Assembly: GCA_964538915.1 (NCBI GenBank)
Contig: CAZIFB010000019.1
Coordinates: 15,630-79,629, forward strand
Length of the DNA stretch: 64,000 nucleotides
Direction of reading: 5' to 3'
From: JAEUHQ01 sp964538915
GTDB lineage: Bacteria; Planctomycetota; UBA1135; UBA2386
Under the pieces are notes generated by a model. It was not told where the DNA came from. It saw nothing but the letters and a program-made list of their open reading frames with translations, and did no database searches. Both the position numbers and the translations under genes were made by a program. This document shows positions 52,449-60,844 of the stretch, one piece after another. The first letter of the stretch is position 1; every line of letters begins with the position of its first letter.

Positions 52449-53387
52449 ATGGAACACGCGCTCAGCCTGCACGGCGTCACGAAACGCTTCGGCTCGTTCA
52501 CCGCCGTGAGCGACCTGTCGCTCGACGTCCCCCGCGGCTGCATCTACGGCTTCCTCGGCCAGAACGGTGCCGGCAAGACGACGACGATCCGGATGGTGAT
52601 GAGCATCTTCCATCCGGACTCGGGATCGCTCTCGGTCCTCGGCCACCGCGATGCGCAGGAAGTGAAGGACCGGCTCGGCTACCTGCCGGAGGAGAAGGGC
52701 CTCTACAAGAAGATGCGGACGGGCGAGATCGTCGCCTACTTCGGCAAGCTGAAGGGCATGGATCGTTCGACCGCGAACGCCCGCGCGAAGGAACTGCTGA
52801 CGCGCTACGGACTCGGCGACTGGATCGACAAGAAGTGCGAGGCGATGAGCAAGGGCATGGGCCAGAAGGTCCAGGTGCTCGGCACGATCATCCACGAGCC
52901 CGAACTCGTGATCCTCGACGAGCCCTTCTCCGGCCTCGACCCGGTCAACCGCGACCTGATGCGCGACATCATCCTCGACATGAAACGCCAGGGCCGGACC
53001 GTGATCTTCAGCACGCACGGCATGGAGCAGGCCGAGCAGCTCTGCGACTACGTGATGATGATCCACAAGAGCAGGCTGCAGTTCGCGGGCACGCTCGCGA
53101 GCGTGAAACAAGGCAAGGACCTCGGCATCCAGCTCGACTACGACGGCGACGGCCGCGCGCTGAAGGACCTGCCGGGCGCCGCACGCGTCAACGACAACGG
53201 CAAACACGCCGAGATCTTCCTGCGCCCCGGCCAGGACCCGCAGCAGGCACTGCGGTGGCTCGTCGACAAGGTGACGGTGCGCCGCTTCGACTACCGCGAG
53301 CCGTCGCTGCACGAGATCTTCGTCCGCACCGTCGACGAGGCGAACCAGAGGCTCGACAACGCCGCGGCAGCAGGAGGCGGATCGTGA
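52449..53387 (+). CDS. ABC transporter ATPase, NatA-like
   Basis: A 312-residue ATPase. The ATG at 52449 gives the normal N-terminus (LSLHGVTKRFGSFTAVSDLS). Walker A is GQNGAGKTTTI, the Q-loop lies near YLPEEKGLYKKM, the signature is the unusual SKGMGQK (normally LSGGQ, although SKGMxQK is common in this subfamily), Walker B is LVILDEPFSGLD and the H-loop is STHGMEQ. A C-terminal domain (about 225-312) follows the cassette, as in NatA-type exporters. It is coupled by GTGA to the permease gene. Probably an exporter of ions, drugs or lipids. Confidence 0.93.
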   Translation: MEHALSLHGVTKRFGSFTAVSDLSLDVPRGCIYGFLGQNGAGKTTTIRMVMSIFHPDSGSLSVLGHRDAQEVKDRLGYLPEEKGLYKKMRTGEIVAYFGKLKGMDRSTANARAKELLTRYGLGDWIDKKCEAMSKGMGQKVQVLGTIIHEPELVILDEPFSGLDPVNRDLMRDIILDMKRQGRTVIFSTHGMEQAEQLCDYVMMIHKSRLQFAGTLASVKQGKDLGIQLDYDGDGRALKDLPGAARVNDNGKHAEIFLRPGQDPQQALRWLVDKVTVRRFDYREPSLHEIFVRTVDEANQRLDNAAAAGGGS

Positions 53388-54871
53388 AGAGCAAGACCTT
53401 CTACATCGCGCATCGCGAGTACATGGAGAACGTCCGGACCAAGACGTTCTGGATCAGCATGCTGATCCTGCCGATCCTCATCGCGATCAGCTTCGGCATC
53501 AGCGCGCTGCTCAACCGCTTCAAGGAGGTGCAGCGCTACACCGTGATCGATCCAACCGGCGGCGCGCTCGTGGCGCGCGCCGAGCGCGAAGCCCGCCAGG
53601 GCGACCTGGAGGCGCTGATGCGGTTCGCGACCTCGCTGGCGAGCGATCCCGAACTTCAGAAGGACCCGGCGTTCGCCGAGCTGAAGCAGACGGTCCAGGT
53701 CGATGGCACACCCACGCCCGGCCCCGAGCAGATGCAGGCCCTGCTGCGCTGGATGCAGAAGCAGGATCCGAAGGAACTGGCCAAGCTGCAGGGCATCGCG
53801 ACGAGCAGGCGCTACCAATACGTGCCGCTCGCGGATCTCGGCTTGAAAGCGAGCGACCTCGAAGGGCAGAAGACCGAGCTCGGCAAGCTCGTCCACCAGG
53901 GCAAGCTGTTCGCCTACTTCGTGCTGGGCACCGACCCCCTGAAGTCCTTCGCCGACTTCACCTACGTGTCCAACAACCTGACGGACAAGGGGCTGCAGGA
54001 CCTGTACGAGACGACGTTGACGGCGATGTTCCAGAAGGACCGCATCGCCGCGGCCAACATCGATCCGAAGATCGCCAAGCACATCCAGGAGCGCGTGCGA
54101 TTCGAGCCCGAGCAGACGGACGAAGCGGGCAAGACCAGCACGGTCAGCAAGGAGGACACGCTCGGCAAGTGGGCGCCGATGGGCTTCGTCTACTTCCTGT
54201 GGTTCGCGATCTTCGGCATCACGAACCTGCTGCTGACGAACACGATCGAGGAGAAGAGCAACCGCATCATCGAGGTACTGCTGTCCTCGGTGAGCCCGGG
54301 CGAACTGATGCGCGGCAAGATCTTCGGCATTGCGGCGACGGGCCTCACGATCATCGGCACGTGGGTCGTCTTCGGGCTGCTCGCCGCCGAGTTCGCGCCG
54401 AAGCTGCTCGGCAGCGAGGGCACGATGGTCAAATTCCTCGTGGCGACGCTGCAGAACTCGGGCTACCTCGTCTCCTTCGTCGCCTACTTCCTGTCGGGTT
54501 ACCTGCTCTACGCGGCGGTCCTGGTGGCCATCGGCTCCGTCTGCAACAGCCTCAAGGAGGCGCAGAACCTGATGCAGCCCGTGATGATGATCCTGATGGT
54601 ACCGCTGATCGCGATGGTCTTCGTGACGCAGGAGCCGAACGGAACGGTCGCGAAAGTGCTGAGCTTCGTGCCCCTCTACACGCCGTTCACGATGATGAAC
54701 CGGGCGGGCGGCCCGCCCGAGACGTGGGAGTACGTGGCCACGAGCGCACTGATCGTCGTGTCGATCCTGGTCGCCTTCCACGCGGCGGGCAAGATCTTCC
54801 GCATCGGCGTGCTGATGACCGGCAACCCGCCGAAGCTGAAGGAGATCCTCGGCTGGCTGCGGGAGAAGTGA
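53384..54871 (+). CDS. ABC-2 type permease, NatB-like
   Basis: A 495-residue membrane protein from GTG 53384, with AGGAGG 6-8 nt upstream. One N-terminal helix (FWISMLILPILIAISFGISA) is followed by a large extracytoplasmic domain (about 55-260) and then five or six helices (WFAIFGITNLLLTNTIEEKSN; GIAATGLTIIGTWVVFGLLA; YLVSFVAYFLSGYLLYAAVL; LMQPVMMILMVPLIAMVFV). EEKSNRIIEVLLSSVSPGELM is the typical ABC-2/NatB block. It pairs with the ATPase encoded just upstream. The substrate is unknown. The SDR gene begins 2 nt after its stop. Confidence 0.92.
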   Translation: MKSKTFYIAHREYMENVRTKTFWISMLILPILIAISFGISALLNRFKEVQRYTVIDPTGGALVARAEREARQGDLEALMRFATSLASDPELQKDPAFAELKQTVQVDGTPTPGPEQMQALLRWMQKQDPKELAKLQGIATSRRYQYVPLADLGLKASDLEGQKTELGKLVHQGKLFAYFVLGTDPLKSFADFTYVSNNLTDKGLQDLYETTLTAMFQKDRIAAANIDPKIAKHIQERVRFEPEQTDEAGKTSTVSKEDTLGKWAPMGFVYFLWFAIFGITNLLLTNTIEEKSNRIIEVLLSSVSPGELMRGKIFGIAATGLTIIGTWVVFGLLAAEFAPKLLGSEGTMVKFLVATLQNSGYLVSFVAYFLSGYLLYAAVLVAIGSVCNSLKEAQNLMQPVMMILMVPLIAMVFVTQEPNGTVAKVLSFVPLYTPFTMMNRAGGPPETWEYVATSALIVVSILVAFHAAGKIFRIGVLMTGNPPKLKEILGWLREK

Positions 54872-54873
54872 GC

Positions 54874-55542
54874 GTGAGCGAAACGGCTCCCATCCTGGTG
54901 GTCGGCGGCGGCCAGGGCATCGGCGCGGGCATCGCCGCCGCGTTCGGCGAACGCGCCATCGTGTGGACGCGCAGCGGCGGCGTCGACTCGGCCGATCCCG
55001 GGTCGCTGCAGCGCGCGTTCGCCTCGTTCACGGCGGAGCACGGCGCTCCGTTCGCGCTGATCCACTGCCCCGGCGACTTCGCGGAGCAGCCGCTGCTCGA
55101 GACCGACGCCGCGACCTACCGCGCGATGTTCACGAGCAACGTCGACACCGCCTTCCATGCGATCCGCGCCGTCGTTCCGGCGATGGTCGCGGCGAAGCGT
55201 CCGGGACGGGTGGTGCTGTTCGCAGCCGCGGGGGTCGACAAGAACCGGGGCATGGCACGCGCCCCCGTCTACTTCGCCGCGAAGGCCGCGGTGGTGCAAC
55301 TCGGCCGCGCACTCGCCCTCGAGACGGCTGCGCACCGCATCACCGTGAACGTGGTGGCACCCGGACTCATCGACCACGAAAAGAGCCACCGCGAGAGCCA
55401 GCAGCGCATGCTCGCGAGGGTCCCGGCGCAGCGGCTCGGTACGGTCGCCGACGTGGTCGCCGTCGTGCGGCACCTGCTGCGCCCCGAGTCCGCCTACCTC
55501 ACCGGCCAGGTCCTGACCGTCGACGGCGGTCTCCAGATCTAG
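54874..55542 (+). CDS. Short-chain dehydrogenase/reductase-like protein lacking the catalytic Ser
   Basis: A 222-residue SDR protein from GTG 54874. The nucleotide-binding motif is VVGGGQGIGAG near the N-terminus. The catalytic Tyr and Lys are in APVYFAAKAAV (YxxxK). The usual catalytic Ser of the ISS/VSS stretch is replaced: the segment reads VVLFAAAGVDKN. The C-terminal VAPGLIDHEKS and LTGQVLTVDGGLQI are typical. It is about 25 residues shorter than ordinary FabG-type reductases. Loss of Ser may reduce or alter activity. Its position directly after the ABC permease gene suggests one operon; the link is unexplained. Confidence 0.88.
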   Translation: MSETAPILVVGGGQGIGAGIAAAFGERAIVWTRSGGVDSADPGSLQRAFASFTAEHGAPFALIHCPGDFAEQPLLETDAATYRAMFTSNVDTAFHAIRAVVPAMVAAKRPGRVVLFAAAGVDKNRGMARAPVYFAAKAAVVQLGRALALETAAHRITVNVVAPGLIDHEKSHRESQQRMLARVPAQRLGTVADVVAVVRHLLRPESAYLTGQVLTVDGGLQI

Positions 55543-55589
55543 ACGCGTCGGATAATCGACGAACGTCGCCATCTGCAGGGAGAAACTCG

Positions 55590-55619
55590 TTGTCAGTGCC
55601 CCCGGCGCCGCAGTAAACC
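55590..55619 (+). promoter_or_regulatory. Possible promoter of the nucleotidyltransferase gene
   Basis: TTGTCA at 55590-55595 and TAAACC at 55614-55619 are 18 bp apart, placing a start near 55626 and a leader of about 75 nt before ATG 55702. The -10 matches only partly, so this is tentative. Confidence 0.3.
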
Positions 55620-55701
55620 CTTCGGCTCCTTCTGTTTCCCAAACGCAGGGGCTCCGACGATCGAACCGACGGTCCTTTCCCCCACTGGCGCCGACCTGGG
55701 C

Positions 55702-58428
55702 ATGCTCGACGCCGATGCCGTGCGCGCGACGCAACGGCTCATCGCACGGGGTTTCGAAGCGTATCTCGTCGGCGGCTGTGTCCGCGACATGCTCCTCGGC
55801 CGCACCGCCAAGGACTACGACATCGCCACCGAGGCCCGACCGCAGCAGGTGAAGCGCACGTTCCCGCGCAACTGCCGCATCATCGGGCGCCGCTTCAAAC
55901 TCGCGCATCTCCACTTCCACGACAACACCAAGATCCTCGAGGTGTCGACGTTCCGGCGCACGCCGCAGCTGGAGAACAACGGCGACGACGACCTCCTGAT
56001 CACGCGCGACAACGAGTTCGGCACCGCGGAGGAGGACGCGCTGCGCCGTGACTTCACGGTGAACGCGCTGTTCCTGGACCCGACGCGCGACTGCATCCTC
56101 GACTACACGAACGGGCTCGCGGACCTGAAGGCCCGTGTGATCCGGACGATCGGCGATCCGCGGGTGCGTTTCCGCGAAGACCCGGTGCGCATCCTGCGCG
56201 CGGCGAAGTTCGCGGGCCGGCTCGGGTTCTCGATCGAGCCCGAGACGTTCGCTGCGATGGCAGAGACGTCGAACGATCTCGTTCGCGCAGCGCCGCCGCG
56301 CCTCCTCGAGGAGATCCTGCGCCTTCTGCGCGGCGGACACGCGTTGCCGAGTTTCCAGCTGCTCCGCGACACCGGCGCGCTCCGCACGCTGCTGCCCGTC
56401 GTCGCCGACTTCCTGCAGCAGGCCCGCCACGACCAGCGCAACGAGTTCTGGCACCTGCTCGACACGCTCGACCACCGGTTGCAGCGCATGCCGCCGCCTC
56501 GTGCGCGCCATCCCGGCGCCGCGCAGCGCGGGATCACGAACAGCGGCGTCCTGCTCGGCGCGCTGCTCGTGTGCCCGGTGCTGGCGATGGCCGAGAACAA
56601 CCCCGGTCGCAGCCCGTCGTCGATCGCCGAGGAACTCCTCGGACCGCTGTGCCAGTCGCTCCGCCTGCCGCGCCGCGACTCCGGCTGCCTCAAGCGGATC
56701 TGCGGCGTGCAGCACCGCTTCGTGCACCGACAGGACGGCAAGCGCTTCCGCGTGGAAGGCTTCCTGCACGGGCCCTACTTCGAGGAAGCGCTCGACCTGT
56801 TCGACCTTCGCATGGAAGCGATGGGCGAGGCGGACGACGCGGTCGCGCACTGGCGCGATCTGGCCGACGGGGCGGGCTACCGCCGCGACGCGGAGGCGGC
56901 CGACGGCGCGGAAGGCGACGACCTGCCCGACGCCGACGTGGCGGCCGCTGACGATGCGACGCACGACCCGTCCTTCGCCGGAGGCGGCGACGAACCGCGG
57001 GACGACGGGGCCGATGGCCCGGCCGACGACGACGCACCGCGCTGGCCGGATCGAGGACCCGACGGCGACGCCCACGAGCACGACCGCGGCGCACCCGCGA
57101 CCGACGACGGGGACCGACCACTCGACGACGAGAACGCCCCGCGTCGTCGCCGTCGGCGACGGCGCGGTCGGCGCCGGCGTCGCGGCGGCGACGAACAGGA
57201 CCGGACCATCGCACCCGGCAGCTCGGACGAAGGGCATGCGCGACACGACGAGGCCGACGAACCGTCTGGGCACCCGGACGACGCCGCGCGCCCCGCCCGC
57301 AGCAGCCGGATCCCGCAGCAGCCCCCGCAGCGCAGCGCGCAGCGCGAGCCGGCGCCACCGGCCTGGCGCGGCGACTTCCTGCACCCCGAAGGATCGGGCG
57401 GCGACGAACCCGGCTCCCGCGAGCCGCACTTCGGCGACGCGCCGTTCGACGCCCCCGGCCGCCCCGAGGGAGATGAGCCCGCCGTCGACGGCCGCAGCCC
57501 CCACGGCGTGCGCGCCGAGCACGGACCGTTGGAAACGGACGAGCCGGGCCGTCGCCGTCGGCGCCGGCGCCGACGGCGACGCGGCAATCGTGAGTTCCAA
57601 GGCGACGCCGAGCGCTTTCCCGCGAGCGAACCACCAGCGCCGCATGGCGAAGGTACCGACGAGGAACGCCAGGCGGCGCCGCGTCTCCGGGACGCCGACG
57701 TGCACCCCGATCCGGATGCCCCGCCGCTGCCAGAGCACGGCGACATCGACCACGACGACCCCAACAGCGGCGACACCGACGGGCACGAGGGAGCCGCCGC
57801 GGAGCACCGCGCGGACGACGATCTTCCCCCGGCCGACCAGGACGCCCGCGACGAGCGTCGTCCCCAGCACGAGGGCGGCGATCGTGGTGGTCGGCGGCGG
57901 CGCCGCCGCGGAAGGCGCGGACGCGGCGGACGCGGCCAGGACGGCGATACTCCCCGCGACGACCGTTCGCAGCAGGACCGCCAGCACCACCCGCAGGACC
58001 GTCCGCAGCAGGAAGGTCCGCAGAAGGGCGATCGTCGCGACGAGCGGCGTGGCAACGAGCCGCGGCCGAAGGAACGCCACGACCGCGGCCAGGATCGGCA
58101 TTCGCGCCGCAACGACCGCCGCCGCGGCGGTGGGCCGCGCGACGTCGACGTCGTGCCGCGCTACCGCGATCGGCGGGGCAAGGTCGACGTGATCGAGCCC
58201 GCTCCTCTCGACCTGTCCGCGTTCGACGTCGAACTCGACCCGAAGCGCGTTCCGACCTTCGGCAGCATCGTCGAAGGCAAGGGCCGACCGAAGAAGCGCT
58301 CGCCGCGAGTGCCCGACGACGGATTCGACGACTACAAACCACCGCCGCCGCCGGGCGGCGCCGACGGACCGAGCGCGCCGCCTCCCCCGCCGCCGTCCGG
58401 CGAGCCCGACAGCTTCGGCGACTGGTGA
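55702..58428 (+). CDS. CCA/poly(A) nucleotidyltransferase with long disordered Arg-rich tail
   Basis: A 908-residue protein. Residues about 1-380 are a class II nucleotidyltransferase: YLVGGCVRDMLLG at 21-33, catalytic KDYDIAT with D38 and D40, RRDFTVNALFLD, GDPRVRFREDPVRILRAAKF and the RNA-binding helical region to about 380. PcnB (poly(A) polymerase) and CCA-adding enzymes share these motifs; HFHDNTKILEVSTFRR resembles PcnB. From about 380 to 908 the sequence is disordered: acidic stretches alternate with arginine blocks (for example RRRRRRRRGRRRRRGG and a second of about 10 Arg), QQ/HP-rich parts and a final proline-rich end with VDVIEPAPLDLSAF and VPTFGSIVEGKG. Such tails are typical of RNA-binding degradosome scaffolds, not of this enzyme family. 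Confidence 0.92.
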   Translation: MLDADAVRATQRLIARGFEAYLVGGCVRDMLLGRTAKDYDIATEARPQQVKRTFPRNCRIIGRRFKLAHLHFHDNTKILEVSTFRRTPQLENNGDDDLLITRDNEFGTAEEDALRRDFTVNALFLDPTRDCILDYTNGLADLKARVIRTIGDPRVRFREDPVRILRAAKFAGRLGFSIEPETFAAMAETSNDLVRAAPPRLLEEILRLLRGGHALPSFQLLRDTGALRTLLPVVADFLQQARHDQRNEFWHLLDTLDHRLQRMPPPRARHPGAAQRGITNSGVLLGALLVCPVLAMAENNPGRSPSSIAEELLGPLCQSLRLPRRDSGCLKRICGVQHRFVHRQDGKRFRVEGFLHGPYFEEALDLFDLRMEAMGEADDAVAHWRDLADGAGYRRDAEAADGAEGDDLPDADVAAADDATHDPSFAGGGDEPRDDGADGPADDDAPRWPDRGPDGDAHEHDRGAPATDDGDRPLDDENAPRRRRRRRRGRRRRRGGDEQDRTIAPGSSDEGHARHDEADEPSGHPDDAARPARSSRIPQQPPQRSAQREPAPPAWRGDFLHPEGSGGDEPGSREPHFGDAPFDAPGRPEGDEPAVDGRSPHGVRAEHGPLETDEPGRRRRRRRRRRRGNREFQGDAERFPASEPPAPHGEGTDEERQAAPRLRDADVHPDPDAPPLPEHGDIDHDDPNSGDTDGHEGAAAEHRADDDLPPADQDARDERRPQHEGGDRGGRRRRRRGRRGRGGRGQDGDTPRDDRSQQDRQHHPQDRPQQEGPQKGDRRDERRGNEPRPKERHDRGQDRHSRRNDRRRGGGPRDVDVVPRYRDRRGKVDVIEPAPLDLSAFDVELDPKRVPTFGSIVEGKGRPKKRSPRVPDDGFDDYKPPPPPGGADGPSAPPPPPPSGEPDSFGDW

Positions 58429-58444
58429 GCTGTCGCGTGCTTCG

Positions 58445-59251
58445 ATGACGCCCCCGCCCAAGGTGACGACCGCGGTGCTGCGCACGATGAAGGCGCAGCG
58501 CCAGCGCATCACCGCACTCACGGCGTACGACCACCTGTTCGCCGGCCTCCTCGACGAGGCCGGCGTCGACGTGCTCCTGGTCGGCGACTCGATGGCGACC
58601 GTCGTGCAGGGCCGCGACACGACGGTGCCCGTGACGATGGACGAGATGGTCTACCACTGCGCGATGGTCGGCCGCTCACCACGACGGGCGCTGGTCGTCG
58701 GCGACATGCCTTTCCTCAGCTACCAGGTCAGCGCGGAGGACGCCCTGCGCAACGCGGGGCGCCTGCTGAAGGAAGGGTTCGCCGAGGCGGTGAAGCTCGA
58801 GGGCGGCGCCGCGTTCGCACCGACGGTGCGGCGCCTCGTGGACGCGGGCATACCGGTCATGGGCCACCTCGGCCTCACGCCGCAGAGCATCCATCAGTTC
58901 GGCTCGTACCGTGCGAGGGGCCAGGACGCTGAGGAGCAGGCGCGGATCGTCGACGATGCCATCGCACTCGAACAGGCGGGAGCGTTCTCGATCGTCCTCG
59001 AGAAGATCCCGGCCGAACTCGGCCAGCGCGTCGCACGAGCAACCGAAGTTCCCGTGATCGGCATCGGCGCCGGCCCCCACGTCGACGGCCAGATCCTCGT
59101 CACGCACGACCTTCTCGGTCTCTTCACGCGCTTCCGACCGCGCTTCGCGCGCCGTTACCTCGAACTCGCGCGCGAGATCACCGCCGCGGTGCAGACGTAC
59201 TGCCAGGATGTTCGCGAGGGATCGTTCCCGAACTCGTCGGAGAGTTACTGA
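58445..59251 (+). CDS. panB: 3-methyl-2-oxobutanoate hydroxymethyltransferase
   Basis: A 268-residue enzyme that adds a hydroxymethyl group from methylene-THF to ketoisovalerate, the first step of pantothenate synthesis. Motifs: ITALTAYDHLFAGLLDEAGV, VDVLLVGDSMATVVQG with the metal-binding Asp, MGHLGLTPQSIHQFGSY, and the C-terminal IPVIGIGAGPHVDGQILVTH. Length is normal. It starts 17 nt after the nucleotidyltransferase gene and is probably transcribed with it. No panC or panD lies in the window. Confidence 0.96.
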   Translation: MTPPPKVTTAVLRTMKAQRQRITALTAYDHLFAGLLDEAGVDVLLVGDSMATVVQGRDTTVPVTMDEMVYHCAMVGRSPRRALVVGDMPFLSYQVSAEDALRNAGRLLKEGFAEAVKLEGGAAFAPTVRRLVDAGIPVMGHLGLTPQSIHQFGSYRARGQDAEEQARIVDDAIALEQAGAFSIVLEKIPAELGQRVARATEVPVIGIGAGPHVDGQILVTHDLLGLFTRFRPRFARRYLELAREITAAVQTYCQDVREGSFPNSSESY

Positions 59252-59508
59252 GGTACGCGCGAGAACCGGCCGGGCCGGCGACTCCGCGCTCCGACACCCA
59301 TCGGCGACGGCGCCTTGTGGCTCGCGAAGCGGCGTGGTATCGAAGGCGCCTTCAAGGGTGCCGCGCCACTCGGGCTCGGCAGGCTTTGCACTGGTCGGGC
59401 CGCCAGGGCGTCTGCATCGCTGCCTCAGTGCGGCCGGCCGGCATCGACTCGTGCGCTCCCGGGAGCCGCGGTGCTGGCGGCGCTGCGCTCGTCGGCGACA
59501 GCGTCCCG
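59252..59508. other. 257-bp stretch between panB and a small membrane peptide
   Basis: No convincing gene is present. A perfect 8-bp inverted repeat GGCGCCTT (59309-59316)/AAGGCGCC (59343-59350) with a 26-nt spacer may be a terminator of panB or an operator. Frames crossing the region have low-complexity translations. Confidence 0.35.
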
Positions 59509-59610
59509 ATGACCCCAGCCGGCTGGACCCTCATGTGCGCTTCCGTGGCTTCCGTGCTCACGCTGCTCGTGACCTGCTACGTCAGGTTCCTCGGCGGCGC
59601 GCGCAAGTAG
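59509..59610 (+). CDS. 33-residue single-helix membrane peptide
   Basis: ATG 59509 encodes MTPAGWTLMCASVASVLTLL followed by VTCYVRFLGGARK. The pattern of MxPxGW, a helix and a Cys/Arg-containing end recalls small accessory membrane peptides encoded beside ion or solute transporters in several phyla. The NhaD-like transporter gene begins 26 nt after it. No clear ribosome site is visible, but the pattern and context favour a real gene. Confidence 0.55.
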   Translation: MTPAGWTLMCASVASVLTLLVTCYVRFLGGARK

Positions 59611-59635
59611 CCGACGAAGCCCACCCCCGCTTCTC

Positions 59636-60781
59636 GTGACCGAAGCCCTCCTGTTCGGACTGTTCGCGGCGACCCTTCTCGGCATCGCGCGATTCCACAA
59701 GCACGCCCTCGCGATCTCGGCCAGCGGACTCGTCGCTGCGCTCGTGGCGCGCATGACGCTGCTTCCCATCGATCTGCTCCATCACCTGGCCGACGAGTGG
59801 CGGATCCTGGTGAACCTGGCCGGGCTGCTTCTCGGGTTCGCGGTCCTCGCGAACCACTTTGAACGCAGCAAACTGCCCGAGCGCCTCACGGAGGCGCTGC
59901 CAGCGGGCCGTCTCGGAGCGTTCGCTCTGCTCGCGATCGTCGCCATGCTGTCGGCCGTGCTCGACAACATCGCCGCGGCGCTGATCGGCGGATCCGCGGC
60001 GATCACCTTGTTCCGGCGACGCGTACACATCGGTTACCTCGCGGCGATCGTCGCGGCGAGCAACGCGGGCGGCGCCGGCTCGGTGATCGGCGACACGACC
60101 ACGACCATGCTGTGGATCGAAGGAGCCAAGCCGTGGTGGGTCGCCGAAGCGGGCCTCGGCGCCGTCGTCGCGATCCTGTTCTTCGGCACGATCGCGTCGC
60201 GGCAGCAGCACGCACTCCAGCCGTTGTCGCGCGGCGAACACGCACCTCCGCCGCTCGACATCGTGCACGCGCTGATCGTGCTCGGCGTGATCGCCGGCGC
60301 GATCAGCACGAACGTGCTGCTCGACTTCCCGGCCGTGGGCGTCTGGCTCGCGATCGTGCTCGGCTCGTTCGTCCGCAAACCGGACTGGCAGGTCCTGCCT
60401 CCGGCCCTCTCGGGCACCCTCTTCCTCCTGTGCCTCGTGATGACGGCGTCCCTGATGCCGGTCGAGAAACTGCCCGAACCGACACCGTGGACCACCATGG
60501 CGCTCGGCTTCGTGTCGGCGTTCTTCGACAACATCCCGTTGACGAAGCTCGCGATCGACCAGGGCGGCTACGACTGGGGCCTGCTCGCGTACGCGGTCGG
60601 CTACGGCGGTTCGATGCTCTGGTTCGGCTCGTCCGCCGGGGTGGCGATCTCGGGCCTGTTCCCCGAGGCGAAGTCCGCCGCGACCTGGCTCAAGAGCGGG
60701 TGGCACATCGCCGTCGGCTACGTGCTCGGCTTCCTCGCGATGTACGCCGCGTTCGGCTGGCACCACGAACCGCTGCCCTGA
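59636..60781 (+). CDS. Ion transporter of the NhaD/ArsB (IT) superfamily
   Basis: A 381-residue membrane protein starting at GTG 59636, with about ten or eleven transmembrane helices. It has the two half-repeat signatures of this superfamily: MLSAVLDNIAAALIGGSAAI and ALGFVSAFFDNIPLTKLAI (the LDN/FDN loops), each followed by Gly-rich stretches (NAGGAGSVIGDTTTTM; GYGGSMLWFGSSAGVAI). Proteins of this type exchange Na+ for H+ or move anions. The substrate cannot be read. The small peptide gene immediately upstream may encode an accessory subunit. Convergent with the following exported-protein gene, 63 nt away. Confidence 0.88.
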   Translation: MTEALLFGLFAATLLGIARFHKHALAISASGLVAALVARMTLLPIDLLHHLADEWRILVNLAGLLLGFAVLANHFERSKLPERLTEALPAGRLGAFALLAIVAMLSAVLDNIAAALIGGSAAITLFRRRVHIGYLAAIVAASNAGGAGSVIGDTTTTMLWIEGAKPWWVAEAGLGAVVAILFFGTIASRQQHALQPLSRGEHAPPPLDIVHALIVLGVIAGAISTNVLLDFPAVGVWLAIVLGSFVRKPDWQVLPPALSGTLFLLCLVMTASLMPVEKLPEPTPWTTMALGFVSAFFDNIPLTKLAIDQGGYDWGLLAYAVGYGGSMLWFGSSAGVAISGLFPEAKSAATWLKSGWHIAVGYVLGFLAMYAAFGWHHEPLP

Positions 60782-60844
60782 CCGCCCCACGTCCCCGCCG
60801 CCACCTCGCTTCGCCACCGCGCCGGTGCAAAGCGCGCAGTCCGA

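Noticed and set aside
54676..58620. Very long open frame (about 1300 codons) on the minus strand opposite the nucleotidyltransferase and panB genes
   Set aside because: Its translation is low-complexity Arg/Ala/Val with no motif, while the plus strand encodes clear catalytic motifs; high GC content creates such shadow frames.
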